DNA of 44,447 nucleotides from assembly GCA_023430065.1 (NCBI GenBank), contig JAEZCG010000085.1:1-44447 (forward strand), read 5' to 3'. The notes under the pieces were generated by a model, which saw nothing but the letters and a program-made list of their open reading frames with translations, was not told where the DNA came from and did no database searches. This document shows positions 17,034 to 24,081 of the stretch, piece by piece. Each line of letters begins with the position of its first letter. Within the stretch, counting starts at the first letter, position 1. Both the position numbers and the translations under genes were made by a program. The DNA comes from Pseudomonadota bacterium (GTDB lineage: Bacteria; Pseudomonadota; Gammaproteobacteria; Burkholderiales; SHXO01).

Positions 17034-17741
17034 CTAGGCGCCCAGCCACTGCCGCATCGCCGCGTTCACCTGCGCCGGCCGCTCCAGCGTGGAGAGGTGA
17101 CCGCACTCCTCGACGATGACGAAGCGTGCGTGCGGCATCGCACTCGCCATCTCCTCATGGAAGCTCACCAGCGTGATGGCATCCTGGCGCCCGCACAGCA
17201 GGAGCGTCGGGCACGACACGTCGCGCAGGACAGGACGGAAGTCCGCCCGCGACATGATCGCGCTCTGCTGTCGCAGATAGGCGGGAATGCCGGTGCGCTC
17301 GGCCATGTCCTGAATGGTGCGCACCAGATCCGCGTCGGACTGGCGCGAGGCATGCACCAGCAGAGGCAGCATGCGCTTGTTGACCGGGGCGAAGCCCTTG
17401 GCCAGTTCGGCGATGCGCATCAGCGTGCGTCGACGCGCCGTCTCGTCGACGGAGTCGGGACGCGCACGCGTGTCGAGCAGCGCGAGCCGTTCCACGCGCT
17501 CGGGCGCCTGGCGCATGATCTCGAGCGCGACATAGCCGCCCATCGACAGCCCGGCGAGCGCGAAGCGCCGGTCGGGCACCTCGTCCAGCACACGTCGCGC
17601 CATCGCCTGCATGCTGTCGTCGCGCGTCAGGTCGGCAACCCACGGCCGGCACACGTCGGCAAGTCCCTCGACCTGCGGCGCCCATAGCGCGCCGTCGCAC
17701 AACAGGCCGGGCAACAGTATCAGCGCAGGCTTCGGCTCCAT
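17034..17741 (-). CDS. Alpha/beta hydrolase
   Basis: 235 residues with the ATG at 17741. It has the alpha/beta-hydrolase fold: the oxyanion-hole region LILLPGLLCDGALW, the nucleophile elbow AGLSMGGYVALEIM (GxSxG), the acid region LLLCGRQDAITLVS and the catalytic His in VEECGHLSTLERPAQVN. The short lid (about residues 120-165) is helical. The sequence resembles small esterase/3-oxoadipate enol-lactonase-like hydrolases. No pathway partners are adjacent, so the substrate is open. It is divergent from the sensor kinase gene. Confidence 0.88.
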   Translation of the reverse strand: MEPKPALILLPGLLCDGALWAPQVEGLADVCRPWVADLTRDDSMQAMARRVLDEVPDRRFALAGLSMGGYVALEIMRQAPERVERLALLDTRARPDSVDETARRRTLMRIAELAKGFAPVNKRMLPLLVHASRQSDADLVRTIQDMAERTGIPAYLRQQSAIMSRADFRPVLRDVSCPTLLLCGRQDAITLVSFHEEMASAMPHARFVIVEECGHLSTLERPAQVNAAMRQWLGA

Positions 17742-17771
17742 CTCCAGCCACCCCGGCAGATCGTTCGAAGA

Positions 17772-17815
17772 GGCCGGAGGTTATCATGGGCCACATCCGA
17801 CGAACGCCTCCGGCC
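17772..17815. repeat. 9-bp inverted repeat in divergent intergenic region
   Basis: GGCCGGAGG (17772-17780) and CCTCCGGCC (17807-17815) are perfectly complementary and 26 bases apart, between the divergent hydrolase and sensor-kinase genes. It could be an operator half-site pair or a stem in an untranslated leader; the sequence alone cannot decide. Confidence 0.4.
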
Positions 17816-17832
17816 GATGCGTTCACCTGGCG

Positions 17833-17850
17833 TTCATTCTCACTTCATTC
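17833..17850 (+). promoter_or_regulatory. Tandem TTCATTC direct repeats upstream of the two-component genes
   Basis: TTCATTC occurs at 17833-17839 and again at 17844-17850, exactly 11 bases apart, 33 bases before the kinase ATG. OmpR-family response regulators bind head-to-tail repeats spaced by about one helical turn, so this is a plausible autoregulatory site for the response regulator encoded downstream. Confidence 0.5.
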
Positions 17851-17882
17851 GAACGCGGGGGCGCGTCCAGCACAATGCAGCC

Positions 17883-19502
17883 ATGTTCCGCAACCGCCTG
17901 ACCATTGCCCTTGCCGTCCTCGCCGCGGCGGCCGTGCTCGAATGCGTCGTGGCGCTGTGGGCGGTCGGCGTGGCGGACCGGCAGGTCAAGCGCGGCCGCG
18001 TGGCGAGCGACATCCACGTGGGCTTCATCCAGCTCTACGCCAGCAAGCAGCGCCTGCGCACCTGGGTGTCCCAGGCGCAGCTCAATGCCGGCGCCGATCC
18101 GGCGGTGCGCGATCAGCTGCTGGCGCAGATGCGCCGGACGCTCGCCCAGTTGCACGCGCTGTCGGACGAAGGCCGGGCGCTGGGGGTGGGATCGACTGCG
18201 CCTCAGGAGTTCCTGCACCGGCGCGACGCGCTGTCCGTCCTCGCGCAGAACCTCGATACGCTCCAGCGCACCATCGCGACGGTACGGCCGCTGCCGCCCG
18301 GCACCGATGCGCAGTCGGCCTGGAACGCGTTGACCAGCGTTTTCGAAGAGTCGCAGGGCCGCAATCTGCGCAGCCTGATCGCCGAGAGCATCGAGCGCGA
18401 AGCGAGTGCGGTGATGCGCGAGCGCAACGCCGCCGACCGCACCCTGCTGCTCACGCGCATGATCTGGATCACGGCAGCGGCCACGCTGGCACTTGCAGCA
18501 CTGCTGTTGGCCGCCTATTTCACGCGCGCGCTGCGACGCCCGCTCGACTGGCTCACCGAAGGCGCGCACGCACTGCAGCGCGGCGCGCTCGGCCACCGGA
18601 TTCCGGAATCCGGGGCCGACGAATTTGCGGTCGTCGCCCGCAGCGTCAACGCGATGGCGGCCGAGCTGGCGGTGCACCGCGAGCACGAGACACAGGCGCG
18701 GCACCGGCTCGAGGAACTGGTGCACGCACGCACCGCGGAGCTGCAGAGCGCACTCGAAGTGCTGCAGCAGGTGGATGCGCGGCGCCGGCAGCTGTTCGCA
18801 GACATCAGCCACGAACTGCGCACGCCCACCACGGCCATTCGTGGCGAGGCCGAGATCGCCCTGCGCGGACGCGACAAGCCGACCGATGACTACAAGGCCG
18901 CACTGCAGCGGATCGTCGACATCTCCCGGCAACTCACCCTGGTGATCGACGACCTGCTCACGATGGCGCGCAGCGACATCGACGCGCTCGCACTCAATCG
19001 CACGCCGATCGATTTGTCGGGTCCGCTCGAGGAAGCGCTGGCCCAGGCGCAGGCGCTCGCACACGAACGCCGCGTCCTGGTCGAGGCCGACGCCGTGCCG
19101 CGCGAGCTGCCGATGCTGGGCGATGCCACGCGCCTGCGTCAGCTGCTCATGCTGCTGCTCGACAACGCCGTGCGCTACTCGCGCGCCGGCGGCACCGTGC
19201 GCGTGCACGTACGGCGCATCCAGAACGATGGCGATGCTGCGCACGCCGAGGTCGTCGTCGTCGATCAAGGTATCGGCATCGCGGCGCAGGATCTGCCACG
19301 CGTGTTCGACCGTAATTTCCGCGGCGAGGGCGCGCGCAGGCACCGCGCCGACGGCACCGGCCTGGGGCTGTCTATCGGGCGCGCGCTGGCCCGCGCGCAC
19401 GGCGGCGAGATCGTCATCGAGAGCGAGCTGGGCCGCGGCACCGAGGTGATCCTGCGCCTGCCGCTGCTGCAGCCGGTTGCGGCGCAGGAGAGCATGGCGT
19501 GA
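17883..19502 (+). CDS. Sensor histidine kinase
   Basis: 539 residues from the ATG at 17883; a 22-residue extension upstream would run through the TTCATTC repeats and lacks a signal-like start. It is a membrane kinase with TM1 at residues 6-30, a helical periplasmic sensor domain (about 31-195) and TM2 at about 197-220. A HAMP region (RPLDWLTEGAHALQRGALGH) and coiled coil follow. The HisKA box is ADISHELRTPTTAIRGEAEI with the phospho-acceptor His. The ATPase domain has the N box QLLMLLLDNAVRYSRAGG, G1 VVDQGIGI and G2 GTGLGLSIGRALARAHGG. The periplasmic helical domain gives no ligand clue. Its stop overlaps the response-regulator start by four bases (GTGA), so the pair is translationally coupled. 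Confidence 0.94.
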   Translation: MFRNRLTIALAVLAAAAVLECVVALWAVGVADRQVKRGRVASDIHVGFIQLYASKQRLRTWVSQAQLNAGADPAVRDQLLAQMRRTLAQLHALSDEGRALGVGSTAPQEFLHRRDALSVLAQNLDTLQRTIATVRPLPPGTDAQSAWNALTSVFEESQGRNLRSLIAESIEREASAVMRERNAADRTLLLTRMIWITAAATLALAALLLAAYFTRALRRPLDWLTEGAHALQRGALGHRIPESGADEFAVVARSVNAMAAELAVHREHETQARHRLEELVHARTAELQSALEVLQQVDARRRQLFADISHELRTPTTAIRGEAEIALRGRDKPTDDYKAALQRIVDISRQLTLVIDDLLTMARSDIDALALNRTPIDLSGPLEEALAQAQALAHERRVLVEADAVPRELPMLGDATRLRQLLMLLLDNAVRYSRAGGTVRVHVRRIQNDGDAAHAEVVVVDQGIGIAAQDLPRVFDRNFRGEGARRHRADGTGLGLSIGRALARAHGGEIVIESELGRGTEVILRLPLLQPVAAQESMA

Positions 19503-20218
19503 ACATTCTCGTCGTCGAGGACGACCCGCGCATCGCCGATTTCCTCGAGCGCGGGCTGCGCGCCGAAGGCCATCGCGTGCAGCTCGCGCGCACGGGGCCG
19601 GAAGGACTCGACATGGCACGCGCGGCAGCGCAGGTTGCGAAGGACAGCGGCGTGACGACGGTCGTGCTGCTCGACGTCATGCTGCCGGGCATGACCGGCC
19701 TCGAGGTCTGCCAGACACTGCGTGCGGCCCAGGTGCACCTGCCCATCCTCATGCTCACCGCCCTGGGCGCGCTGGAGGACCGGGTCAGCGGGCTGCGTCT
19801 GGGCGCCGACGACTACCTGGTCAAGCCCTTCGAGTTCGAGGAACTGCTGGCGCGCATCGAAGCCCTGGCGCGCCGGGGACGCGAACAGGCGCAGCCGCGG
19901 GAAAACCGGCTGGAGGTGGGCGACCTCGTCCTGGATCGCGAGTCGATGCGGGTGAGCCGCGCGGGCAGGACGCTCGCGCTCACCGCGCGCGAGCTGGCGC
20001 TTCTGGAACTGCTCATGTCCGCGCCGGGTCGGCTGTTCAGCCGGGAGCGCATCCTCGCCAACGTCTGGGGGACCAGCGAGGATCCCCTGACCAACGTGGT
20101 CGACGTCTACATCCGGCGACTGCGCAGCAAGATCGACGAGGGATTCGACCGGCCCCTGATCCACACCCAGCGCGGGATGGGCTACCGCCTGGAGGACTGC
20201 GGCACGCCCGGCGCCTGA
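19499..20218 (+). CDS. OmpR-family response regulator
   Basis: 239 residues starting at a GTG that overlaps the kinase stop. The receiver domain has the acidic pocket VVEDD (residues 5-9), the phospho-acceptor Asp in VVLLDVMLPGMTG, the switch Thr in LMLTALGALEDR and the Lys in LVKPFEFEELL. It contains a short insertion near QVAKDSGVTT. The C-terminal winged helix (about residues 137-232) has LTARELALLELLMSAPGRLF and NVVDVYIRRLRSKID, followed by IHTQRGMGYRL. It is the transcriptional output of the adjacent kinase; its targets are unknown, and it may bind the tandem TTCATTC repeats upstream of its own operon. Confidence 0.95.
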   Translation: MNILVVEDDPRIADFLERGLRAEGHRVQLARTGPEGLDMARAAAQVAKDSGVTTVVLLDVMLPGMTGLEVCQTLRAAQVHLPILMLTALGALEDRVSGLRLGADDYLVKPFEFEELLARIEALARRGREQAQPRENRLEVGDLVLDRESMRVSRAGRTLALTARELALLELLMSAPGRLFSRERILANVWGTSEDPLTNVVDVYIRRLRSKIDEGFDRPLIHTQRGMGYRLEDCGTPGA

Positions 20219-20326
20219 TGCGCACGGCGACCGGGTGAGCGAAAGCGGGCGCACCGCTCCGACACGCCCGCTCCCATCCGCCCCGGCTATCATGCATCCA
20301 CCTGACGGCCACGGAGGAGATGTCCC

Positions 20327-21325
20327 ATGTCGACCAACAAGCAGGTCCTGCTCGCCAATCGGCCCACCGGCTGGGTGCAGGAATTGGATTTTCGGATCGT
20401 CGAGACGCCGGTGCCGGAACCGGGCCCGGGCCAGATGCTGGTCAAGATCCACTGGCTCTCGCTCGACCCCTACATGCGCGGGCGCATGAGCACGGGCAAG
20501 TCGTACGCGAAGCCGGCCGAGATCGGCGAGCCCATGGTCGGCGGCACCGTGGGCGAGGTGGTGGCATCGGCGGGCGGGAAATTTAAGCCTGGTGACTTCG
20601 TGGTCGGCTCGCTGGGCTGGCAGCAGTACGCGCTGACCAACGGCGAGGGGCTGCTGAAGGTCGACCCCGCACTCATCCCGCTGTCCGCGTATCTCGGCGT
20701 GGCGGGCATGCCGGGCGCGACCGCCTGGACCGGACTGCTGGAGCACTGCCAGCCGCGCGCCGGCGAGACGGTGGTGGTGTCCGCGGCGACCGGAGCGGTC
20801 GGCGGGGTGGTGGGGCAGCTCGCCCGGATGCAGGGGTGCCGCGCGGTCGGCATCGCCGGCGGCAAGGCCAAGTGCGACTACGCGGTGCAGGAGCTGGGCT
20901 TCGACGCCTGCGTGGACTACAAGGCCGGCCGGCTGTACGACGACCTGCAGGCGGCCTGCCCGGCAGGCATCGACTGCTACTTCGAGAACGTCGGCGGTCC
21001 GGTCATGGACACGGTTCTGCGGCTGCTCAACCCCTTCTCGCGCATGGCCCTGTGCGGCCTCATCTCGGACTACAATAGCACCGAACCCTACGGCCTGACC
21101 AACATCCGCTCGATCCTGGTGAACCGCGTGAAGGTGCAGGGCTTCATCGTGAGCGACCGCACGGACCTGTACATGCGTGCCATCCAGCAACTGGCCGGAT
21201 GGGTCGCCCAGGGCCGCATCCGCTACCGGGAGACGGTGGCCGAGGGCCTGGACAGCGCACCCCGGGCCTTCATCGGCATGCTGCGCGGGGAGAACTTCGG
21301 CAAGCAACTGGTGCGCGTGGCCTGA
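20327..21325 (+). CDS. NADP-dependent MDR oxidoreductase (leukotriene B4 dehydrogenase / CurA type)
   Basis: 332 residues with a strong GGAGGAG ribosome site at 20313-20319. It is zinc-free MDR of the alkenal/one oxidoreductase (LTB4DH, curcumin reductase CurA) group. LSLDPYMRGRMSTGKSYA and PMVGGTVGEVVAS are the N-terminal signatures, and GMPGATAWTGLLEHCQPRAG leads into the nucleotide-binding VVVSAATGAVGGVVGQLARM. YFENVGGPVMDTVLRLLNPF and MALCGLISDYN follow. Members reduce alpha,beta-unsaturated carbonyls with NADPH. The gene's natural terminator appears to be the hairpin now 2.8 kb away, separated by the transposon inserted between 21,428 and 24,105. Confidence 0.93.
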   Translation: MSTNKQVLLANRPTGWVQELDFRIVETPVPEPGPGQMLVKIHWLSLDPYMRGRMSTGKSYAKPAEIGEPMVGGTVGEVVASAGGKFKPGDFVVGSLGWQQYALTNGEGLLKVDPALIPLSAYLGVAGMPGATAWTGLLEHCQPRAGETVVVSAATGAVGGVVGQLARMQGCRAVGIAGGKAKCDYAVQELGFDACVDYKAGRLYDDLQAACPAGIDCYFENVGGPVMDTVLRLLNPFSRMALCGLISDYNSTEPYGLTNIRSILVNRVKVQGFIVSDRTDLYMRAIQQLAGWVAQGRIRYRETVAEGLDSAPRAFIGMLRGENFGKQLVRVA

Positions 21326-21419
21326 GCGCTCGCCAGGCCGGCCGGCCGCATGGCCACTGGGGCCTGCGCGGATCGACCGGCGCCACCCGTCGCGCTGGCC
21401 GGCGCCGGGGTGCGGCGGA

Positions 21420-21427
21420 AAAAGAAA
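21420..21427. repeat. Target-site duplication, left copy
   Basis: AAAAGAAA directly flanks the left terminal inverted repeat and is identical to the 8 bases following the right repeat. It derives from the A-tract that precedes a rho-independent terminator stem. Confidence 0.9.
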
Positions 21428-21451
21428 CGGAAGTATGTACTTGACGTCCCC
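21428..21451. repeat. Left terminal inverted repeat
   Basis: 24-bp end beginning CGGAAGTATGTAC and ending GACGTCCCC. It matches the reverse complement of the right end at 19 of 24 positions; the mismatches are at positions 2, 8, 10, 14 and 19. The -35 hexamer of an inward promoter is contained in it. Confidence 0.9.
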
Positions 21452-21469
21452 ATTGCATGGATGTACGAT
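21441..21469 (+). promoter_or_regulatory. Inward sigma-70 promoter at the left transposon end
   Basis: TTGACG (21441-21446) and TACGAT (21464-21469) are spaced by 17 bases. The start point would fall about 18 bases before the 80-aa ORF's ATG (21494), which has its own GGAGG. This promoter would drive the 80-aa ORF and transposase. Its -35 lies in the inverted repeat, so transposase binding to the end could repress it. Confidence 0.65.
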
Positions 21470-21493
21470 GCAACCAGCATTGTGGGAGGCGTC

Positions 21494-21736
21494 ATGGAAT
21501 CGACCGATGTGCTATTCGCTAGGCTGCTGGCGGTTCAAGCCGGACTAATAGCCGTCATTCGCGCAATGCCCCATTCCCCCGAACTAGCCGATCATCTTGA
21601 GAGAGAGATTGATCGCATTGCGTCTGCGATTCTTCCTCGCCCATATCCGGACGAAGTTCTGGACGCTTTCGAGAGTCAGATCGCAACGATTCGAGAAGCC
21701 GTAAAGCAATTTCAGCCTGCCAAGAAACTGGATTAG
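21494..21736 (+). CDS. 80-aa passenger/accessory protein upstream of transposase
   Basis: 80 residues, ATG at 21494 with GGAGG at 21485-21489, so translation is well supported. The protein is helical and acidic-amphipathic: ADHLEREIDRIASAI and EVLDAFESQIATIREAVKQF look like two helices able to form a coiled coil. No known domain was recognised. Its stop is two bases before the transposase ATG, and the transposase has no strong ribosome site of its own, so the two are probably translationally coupled. A role in regulating or assisting transposition is inferred from this coupling only. Confidence 0.7.
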   Translation: MESTDVLFARLLAVQAGLIAVIRAMPHSPELADHLEREIDRIASAILPRPYPDEVLDAFESQIATIREAVKQFQPAKKLD

Positions 21737-21738
21737 AC

Positions 21739-22647
21739 ATGTCCAACCTCAACGCCCCTCACTTCCAAAACCCAGAAGCCGCCCGTCAGTACCTTGAGGC
21801 GCAGGTATGGCCGAATGGCCGTATCTGCCCGCACTGCGGCAGCATCGGAGAGCATTACGAACTGAAGGGCAAGACCAACCGCCCCGGCCTGTACAAGTGT
21901 GCAGACTGCAGGGAACCGTTCACGGTTACGGTCGGCACGGTTTTCGAGAAATCGAAAGTCGGCCTGCACATCTGGTTGCAGGCGGTTTACCTGATGAACG
22001 CCAGTAAGAAAGGCGTCAGCGCAAAGCAGCTGGAGCGCATGCTTGGCGTCACCTACAAGACCGCATGGTTCATGGCCCACCGCATCCGCGAAGCAATGGA
22101 CATCAAATCCGACAAGCCGCTGGGCGAGAACGGCGGTCCGGTCGAAGCCGATGAAACTTACTGGGGCAACCGCGATAAAAAGCCGAAAGGCGCGCGCGGC
22201 TACGCTCACAAGATGAAGGTTCTTAGCCTAGTGGAGCGCGGCGGTCAGAAGCGTTCATATCACGTGACCAACGTGAACGCTGAAACGCTGCGCCCGATCC
22301 TCACGAAGCAGATTGCTGCCAAGGCGCACCTGATGACCGACGAGGCGTCTGTCTATACCAAGGTCGGCCGCGAGTTCGCCGCGCATGGTGTAGTGAACCA
22401 CGGCGCGAAAGAGTACAAGCGCGGCATCATCAGCACAAATGAAGCAGAATCATCGTTCGCTGTGCTCAAGCGTGGCCTGTACGGTACGTTCCACAACGTC
22501 AGCGAGAAGCACCTGCAACGCTACGCCAACGAATTCGACTTCCGCTGGAATCAGCGTCAGTCTCTTGGCGTGGATGACATCCAGCGCACCAACATCACAC
22601 TCAAGAATGTGAGCGGCAAGCGGCTGCTGTATAAGGGGCCTAACTAA
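21739..22647 (+). CDS. IS1595-family (ISXO2-like) transposase
   Basis: 302 residues. The N-terminal zinc ribbon has CPHCGSIGEHYEL and CADC (residues about 30-56), then VTVGTVFEKSKVGLHIWL and a helix-turn-helix-like KGVSAKQLERMLGVTYKTAWFMAHRI, the standard IS1595 beginning. The DDE-type catalytic domain follows: EADETYWGNRDK (first Asp), LMTDEASVY (second acidic residue) and the family-typical NEAESSFAVLKRGLYGTFHNV, where the third position is Asn/Glu. The frame is intact with no frameshift, so the enzyme looks functional. It would cut at the terminal repeats found at 21428 and 24105. Confidence 0.96.
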   Translation: MSNLNAPHFQNPEAARQYLEAQVWPNGRICPHCGSIGEHYELKGKTNRPGLYKCADCREPFTVTVGTVFEKSKVGLHIWLQAVYLMNASKKGVSAKQLERMLGVTYKTAWFMAHRIREAMDIKSDKPLGENGGPVEADETYWGNRDKKPKGARGYAHKMKVLSLVERGGQKRSYHVTNVNAETLRPILTKQIAAKAHLMTDEASVYTKVGREFAAHGVVNHGAKEYKRGIISTNEAESSFAVLKRGLYGTFHNVSEKHLQRYANEFDFRWNQRQSLGVDDIQRTNITLKNVSGKRLLYKGPN

Positions 22648-22684
22648 ACTTCAGCCTTCGCCCACCAACCAAAAGGAGAAGCGC

Positions 22685-22843
22685 ATGGCAACGAAGCGTA
22701 AGACGCCTACAGACGTAACGCCGTCCTCTAAGACGGCATCAACAGCAGGCAAAGCCTTGGGAAGCAAGAAATCTTCAAGCACCACGAAGACGCTTGCTGG
22801 CACTGTGCTCGCTAATCGGAACGAGAAACACAAGAAGCCGTAA
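22685..22843 (+). CDS. 52-aa Lys/Ser/Thr-rich passenger protein
   Basis: ATG at 22685 preceded by a near-perfect AAGGAGA (22671-22677), the best ribosome site in the element, so this small ORF is probably translated. The 52-residue product is highly basic (many Lys, Ser, Thr) with a C-terminal TLAGTVLANRNEKHKKP tail. It resembles very short basic proteins with a K-x-LAG-x-x-L-x-x tail frequently encoded on mobile DNA, which have no known function; that similarity is from memory, not a search. It starts 37 bases after the transposase stop, and its last 32 bases overlap the end of the convergent 88-aa gene. Confidence 0.6.
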   Translation: MATKRKTPTDVTPSSKTASTAGKALGSKKSSSTTKTLAGTVLANRNEKHKKP

Positions 22844-23078
22844 GGTCCGTTATAGACTGAATGCATCCATTGGGGATGGTCATATCCCCCTGCCCTTGAG
22901 CAGAGACATCCCCATTTTCATCTATAAGGTGCGGCACGAGCACTTTGCACTCCTCTGTGTCGTGCACCAGCCAGCCAACCGATCTGCACAGCGCACGGGA
23001 AGGCCGCAGCGCGCTTACTTCAAACCAACCGCCTCGGCTGCCATGGCTATCTAGCCATTCCACCAGAACTAGTCGCAT
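22812..23078 (-). CDS. 88-aa phage-type hypothetical protein
   Basis: 88 residues from the ATG at 23078, whose A is shared with the stop of the upstream 53-aa gene (TAATG), a clear translational coupling. The sequence contains VLVEWLDSHGSRGGWF, CRSVGWLVHDTEECKVLVPH and GDMTIPNGCIQSI. This is the pattern of a widespread small phage/mobile-element protein family in which W-x-DSH, CRSVGWL and MTIP-x-x-x-I are conserved. Function is unknown. It probably folds as a small beta-rich domain. Its 3' end overlaps the 52-aa gene on the other strand. Confidence 0.7.
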   Translation of the reverse strand: MRLVLVEWLDSHGSRGGWFEVSALRPSRALCRSVGWLVHDTEECKVLVPHLIDENGDVSAQGQGDMTIPNGCIQSITDLTASCVSRSD

Positions 23079-23239
23079 TATCCCTTCTGGTTCTTTTTCT
23101 CGGGCTTCTTTGCTACCTTATTAGGCGCGGGCGGGGCGCTCCATACCTTCTTTAGCGCCTCATTGAACGGCATGCGTCCAGCTTCTGGCTCTGGACCGCT
23201 TTGCTTCGTGCCGGACTTTTTCGCTGGGTGTTCCGCCAT
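23078..23239 (-). CDS. 53-aa passenger protein, start overlapping the DUF3800 start
   Basis: 53 residues on the minus strand. ATG at 23239 with an AGGA-type ribosome site four to eight bases upstream. The centre reads GRMPFNEALKKVWSAPPAPN, flanked by Lys/Pro-rich low-complexity tails. Short proteins with a (P)F-x-x-ALKK-x-W/L-x-APP core occur beside DUF3800 genes in mobile DNA as I recall it; no function is known. The start codon lies in a CATG palindrome whose other strand provides the DUF3800 ATG, so the two divergent reading frames overlap at their first codons. It is coupled to the 88-aa gene by TAATG. Confidence 0.6.
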   Translation of the reverse strand: MAEHPAKKSGTKQSGPEPEAGRMPFNEALKKVWSAPPAPNKVAKKPEKKNQKG

Positions 23240-23957
23240 GTTCCTATTCTATATCGATGACTCTGCGGACGGGCATTTCTATACCTTCTCAGCCATAGGA
23301 ATACCAGCATCCGAATGGCGCGAAGTGTTCGAGTCGGTTTCCGACTTTCGTCATCGCCTGAAGGAACAGTATGGGATATATCTAAGCAAGGAATTGCACG
23401 CCTGGAAGTTACTTTAGGGCAGAGGAAGGCCGTCAGATCTCTTCCTGAGCAAGAAAGTCAGGGCAGAAATCTTCACTGATGCGCTCAGATTCGTTGGCTC
23501 ACTGAGGCCCAACAGCGTCATTGTCTTCAACGTCGCGCTGCAGAGTCATCAAGATTGGGCATACGAGCGGCTCGTAAATCGCATCAACCGGACAATGGAA
23601 ACGCTCAATAGCCATGCCTTGCTTATATCTGATGAGGGCAAGGAAAACGTATATATCGCACTAACGCGAAAGATGAGGAAATACAACCCAATTCCGAGCA
23701 GGTACGGGCAATGGCTCGACAGTGGATTGAACTACAAGAACATCCCCACAAAAAGAATAATCGAAGACCCGGTGTTCAAGCAGTCGCACCGCTCAACACT
23801 CATCCAATTGGCAGACTTTGCTGCGTATGCCTTACTGCGGAGAGAAGTCCCAACAGAGGCGAGCAAGGAATTTGGCGTTAGCCTTGCCTTTGACCAACTT
23901 GAGCCAGTGTGCTTCAAGGCAGCCAACAACAAAGACCCACTAGGAATCATTCGGTAA
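23238..23957 (+). pseudogene. DUF3800 gene interrupted by one amber codon
   Basis: One frame from the ATG at 23238 to the TAA at 23955-23957 encodes a complete DUF3800 protein, except for TAG at 23415-23417 (codon 60). The N-terminal part has MFLFYIDDSADGHFYTFSAI and KELHAWKLL; after the stop GRGRPSDLFLSKKVRAEIF continues in the same frame, then RYGQWLDSGLNYKN and the typical LIQLADFAAYALLRR end. Family members normally read Ser-Gly-Arg-Gly here, so TCG to TAG is the simplest explanation. DUF3800 proteins carry acidic residues of an RNase-H-like fold and are common on mobile DNA; function is unproven. No ribosome site is visible before the ATG. Amber suppression cannot be excluded. Confidence 0.8.
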
Positions 23958-23985
23958 AAAGAAAATCCCCTCCGAAGAGGGGATT
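23958..23985 (-). terminator. UUCG-tetraloop rho-independent terminator (minus strand)
   Basis: AATCCCCTC (23964-23972) and GAGGGGATT (23977-23985) form a 9-bp perfect stem. Read on the minus strand the loop is C(UUCG)G, the most stable RNA tetraloop, followed by TTCTTTTT. On the plus strand the loop is CGAA and no T-run follows, so it is directed against minus-strand transcription. Confidence 0.8.
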
Positions 23986-24062
23986 GGGGGCAGAACCTAC
24001 ACCGCCGCTAAAGACGGTTCAGACCTGCATTTTGACCTTACCACGCCACCGCCCGTCACGCC
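23960..24062 (-). ncRNA. Candidate small RNA at the right transposon end
   Basis: On the minus strand TATAAT (24069-24074) lies just inside the right inverted repeat and is followed about 80 bases later by a textbook terminator with a UUCG tetraloop and U-tract (23985-23958). No ORF fills the interval. A transcript of about 100 nt with a possible internal GAACC/GGUUC stem would result. A good -35 at 17 bases is missing (GTGACA is 12 bases upstream), so the promoter is the weak point of the call. Confidence 0.4.
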
Positions 24063-24068
24063 ACAAGC

Positions 24069-24074
24069 ATTATA
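24069..24074 (-). promoter_or_regulatory. Candidate -10 element at right transposon end
   Basis: Perfect TATAAT on the minus strand, eight bases inside the right inverted repeat. It would direct transcription inward, to the UUCG terminator. The -35 match is poor at normal spacing. Confidence 0.35.
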
Positions 24075-24081
24075 TCGACTT

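Noticed and set aside
17817..17882. 22-residue N-terminal extension of the histidine kinase
   Set aside because: It would translate through the TTCATTC repeats and put residues before the first membrane helix; the ATG at 17883 is better.
20244..20272. 8-bp stem (AGCGGGCG/CGCCCGCT) after the response regulator
   Set aside because: Loop of 13 bases and no T-run; too weak to call a terminator.
19265..21307. 680-codon minus-strand ORF
   Set aside because: It covers the response regulator and oxidoreductase genes in antisense and shows no recognisable protein pattern.
22900..22920. ACATCCCCA inside the 88-aa gene, similar to the transposon end
   Set aside because: Only nine bases match the inverted repeat and they are part of the coding sequence; no second element end is supported.
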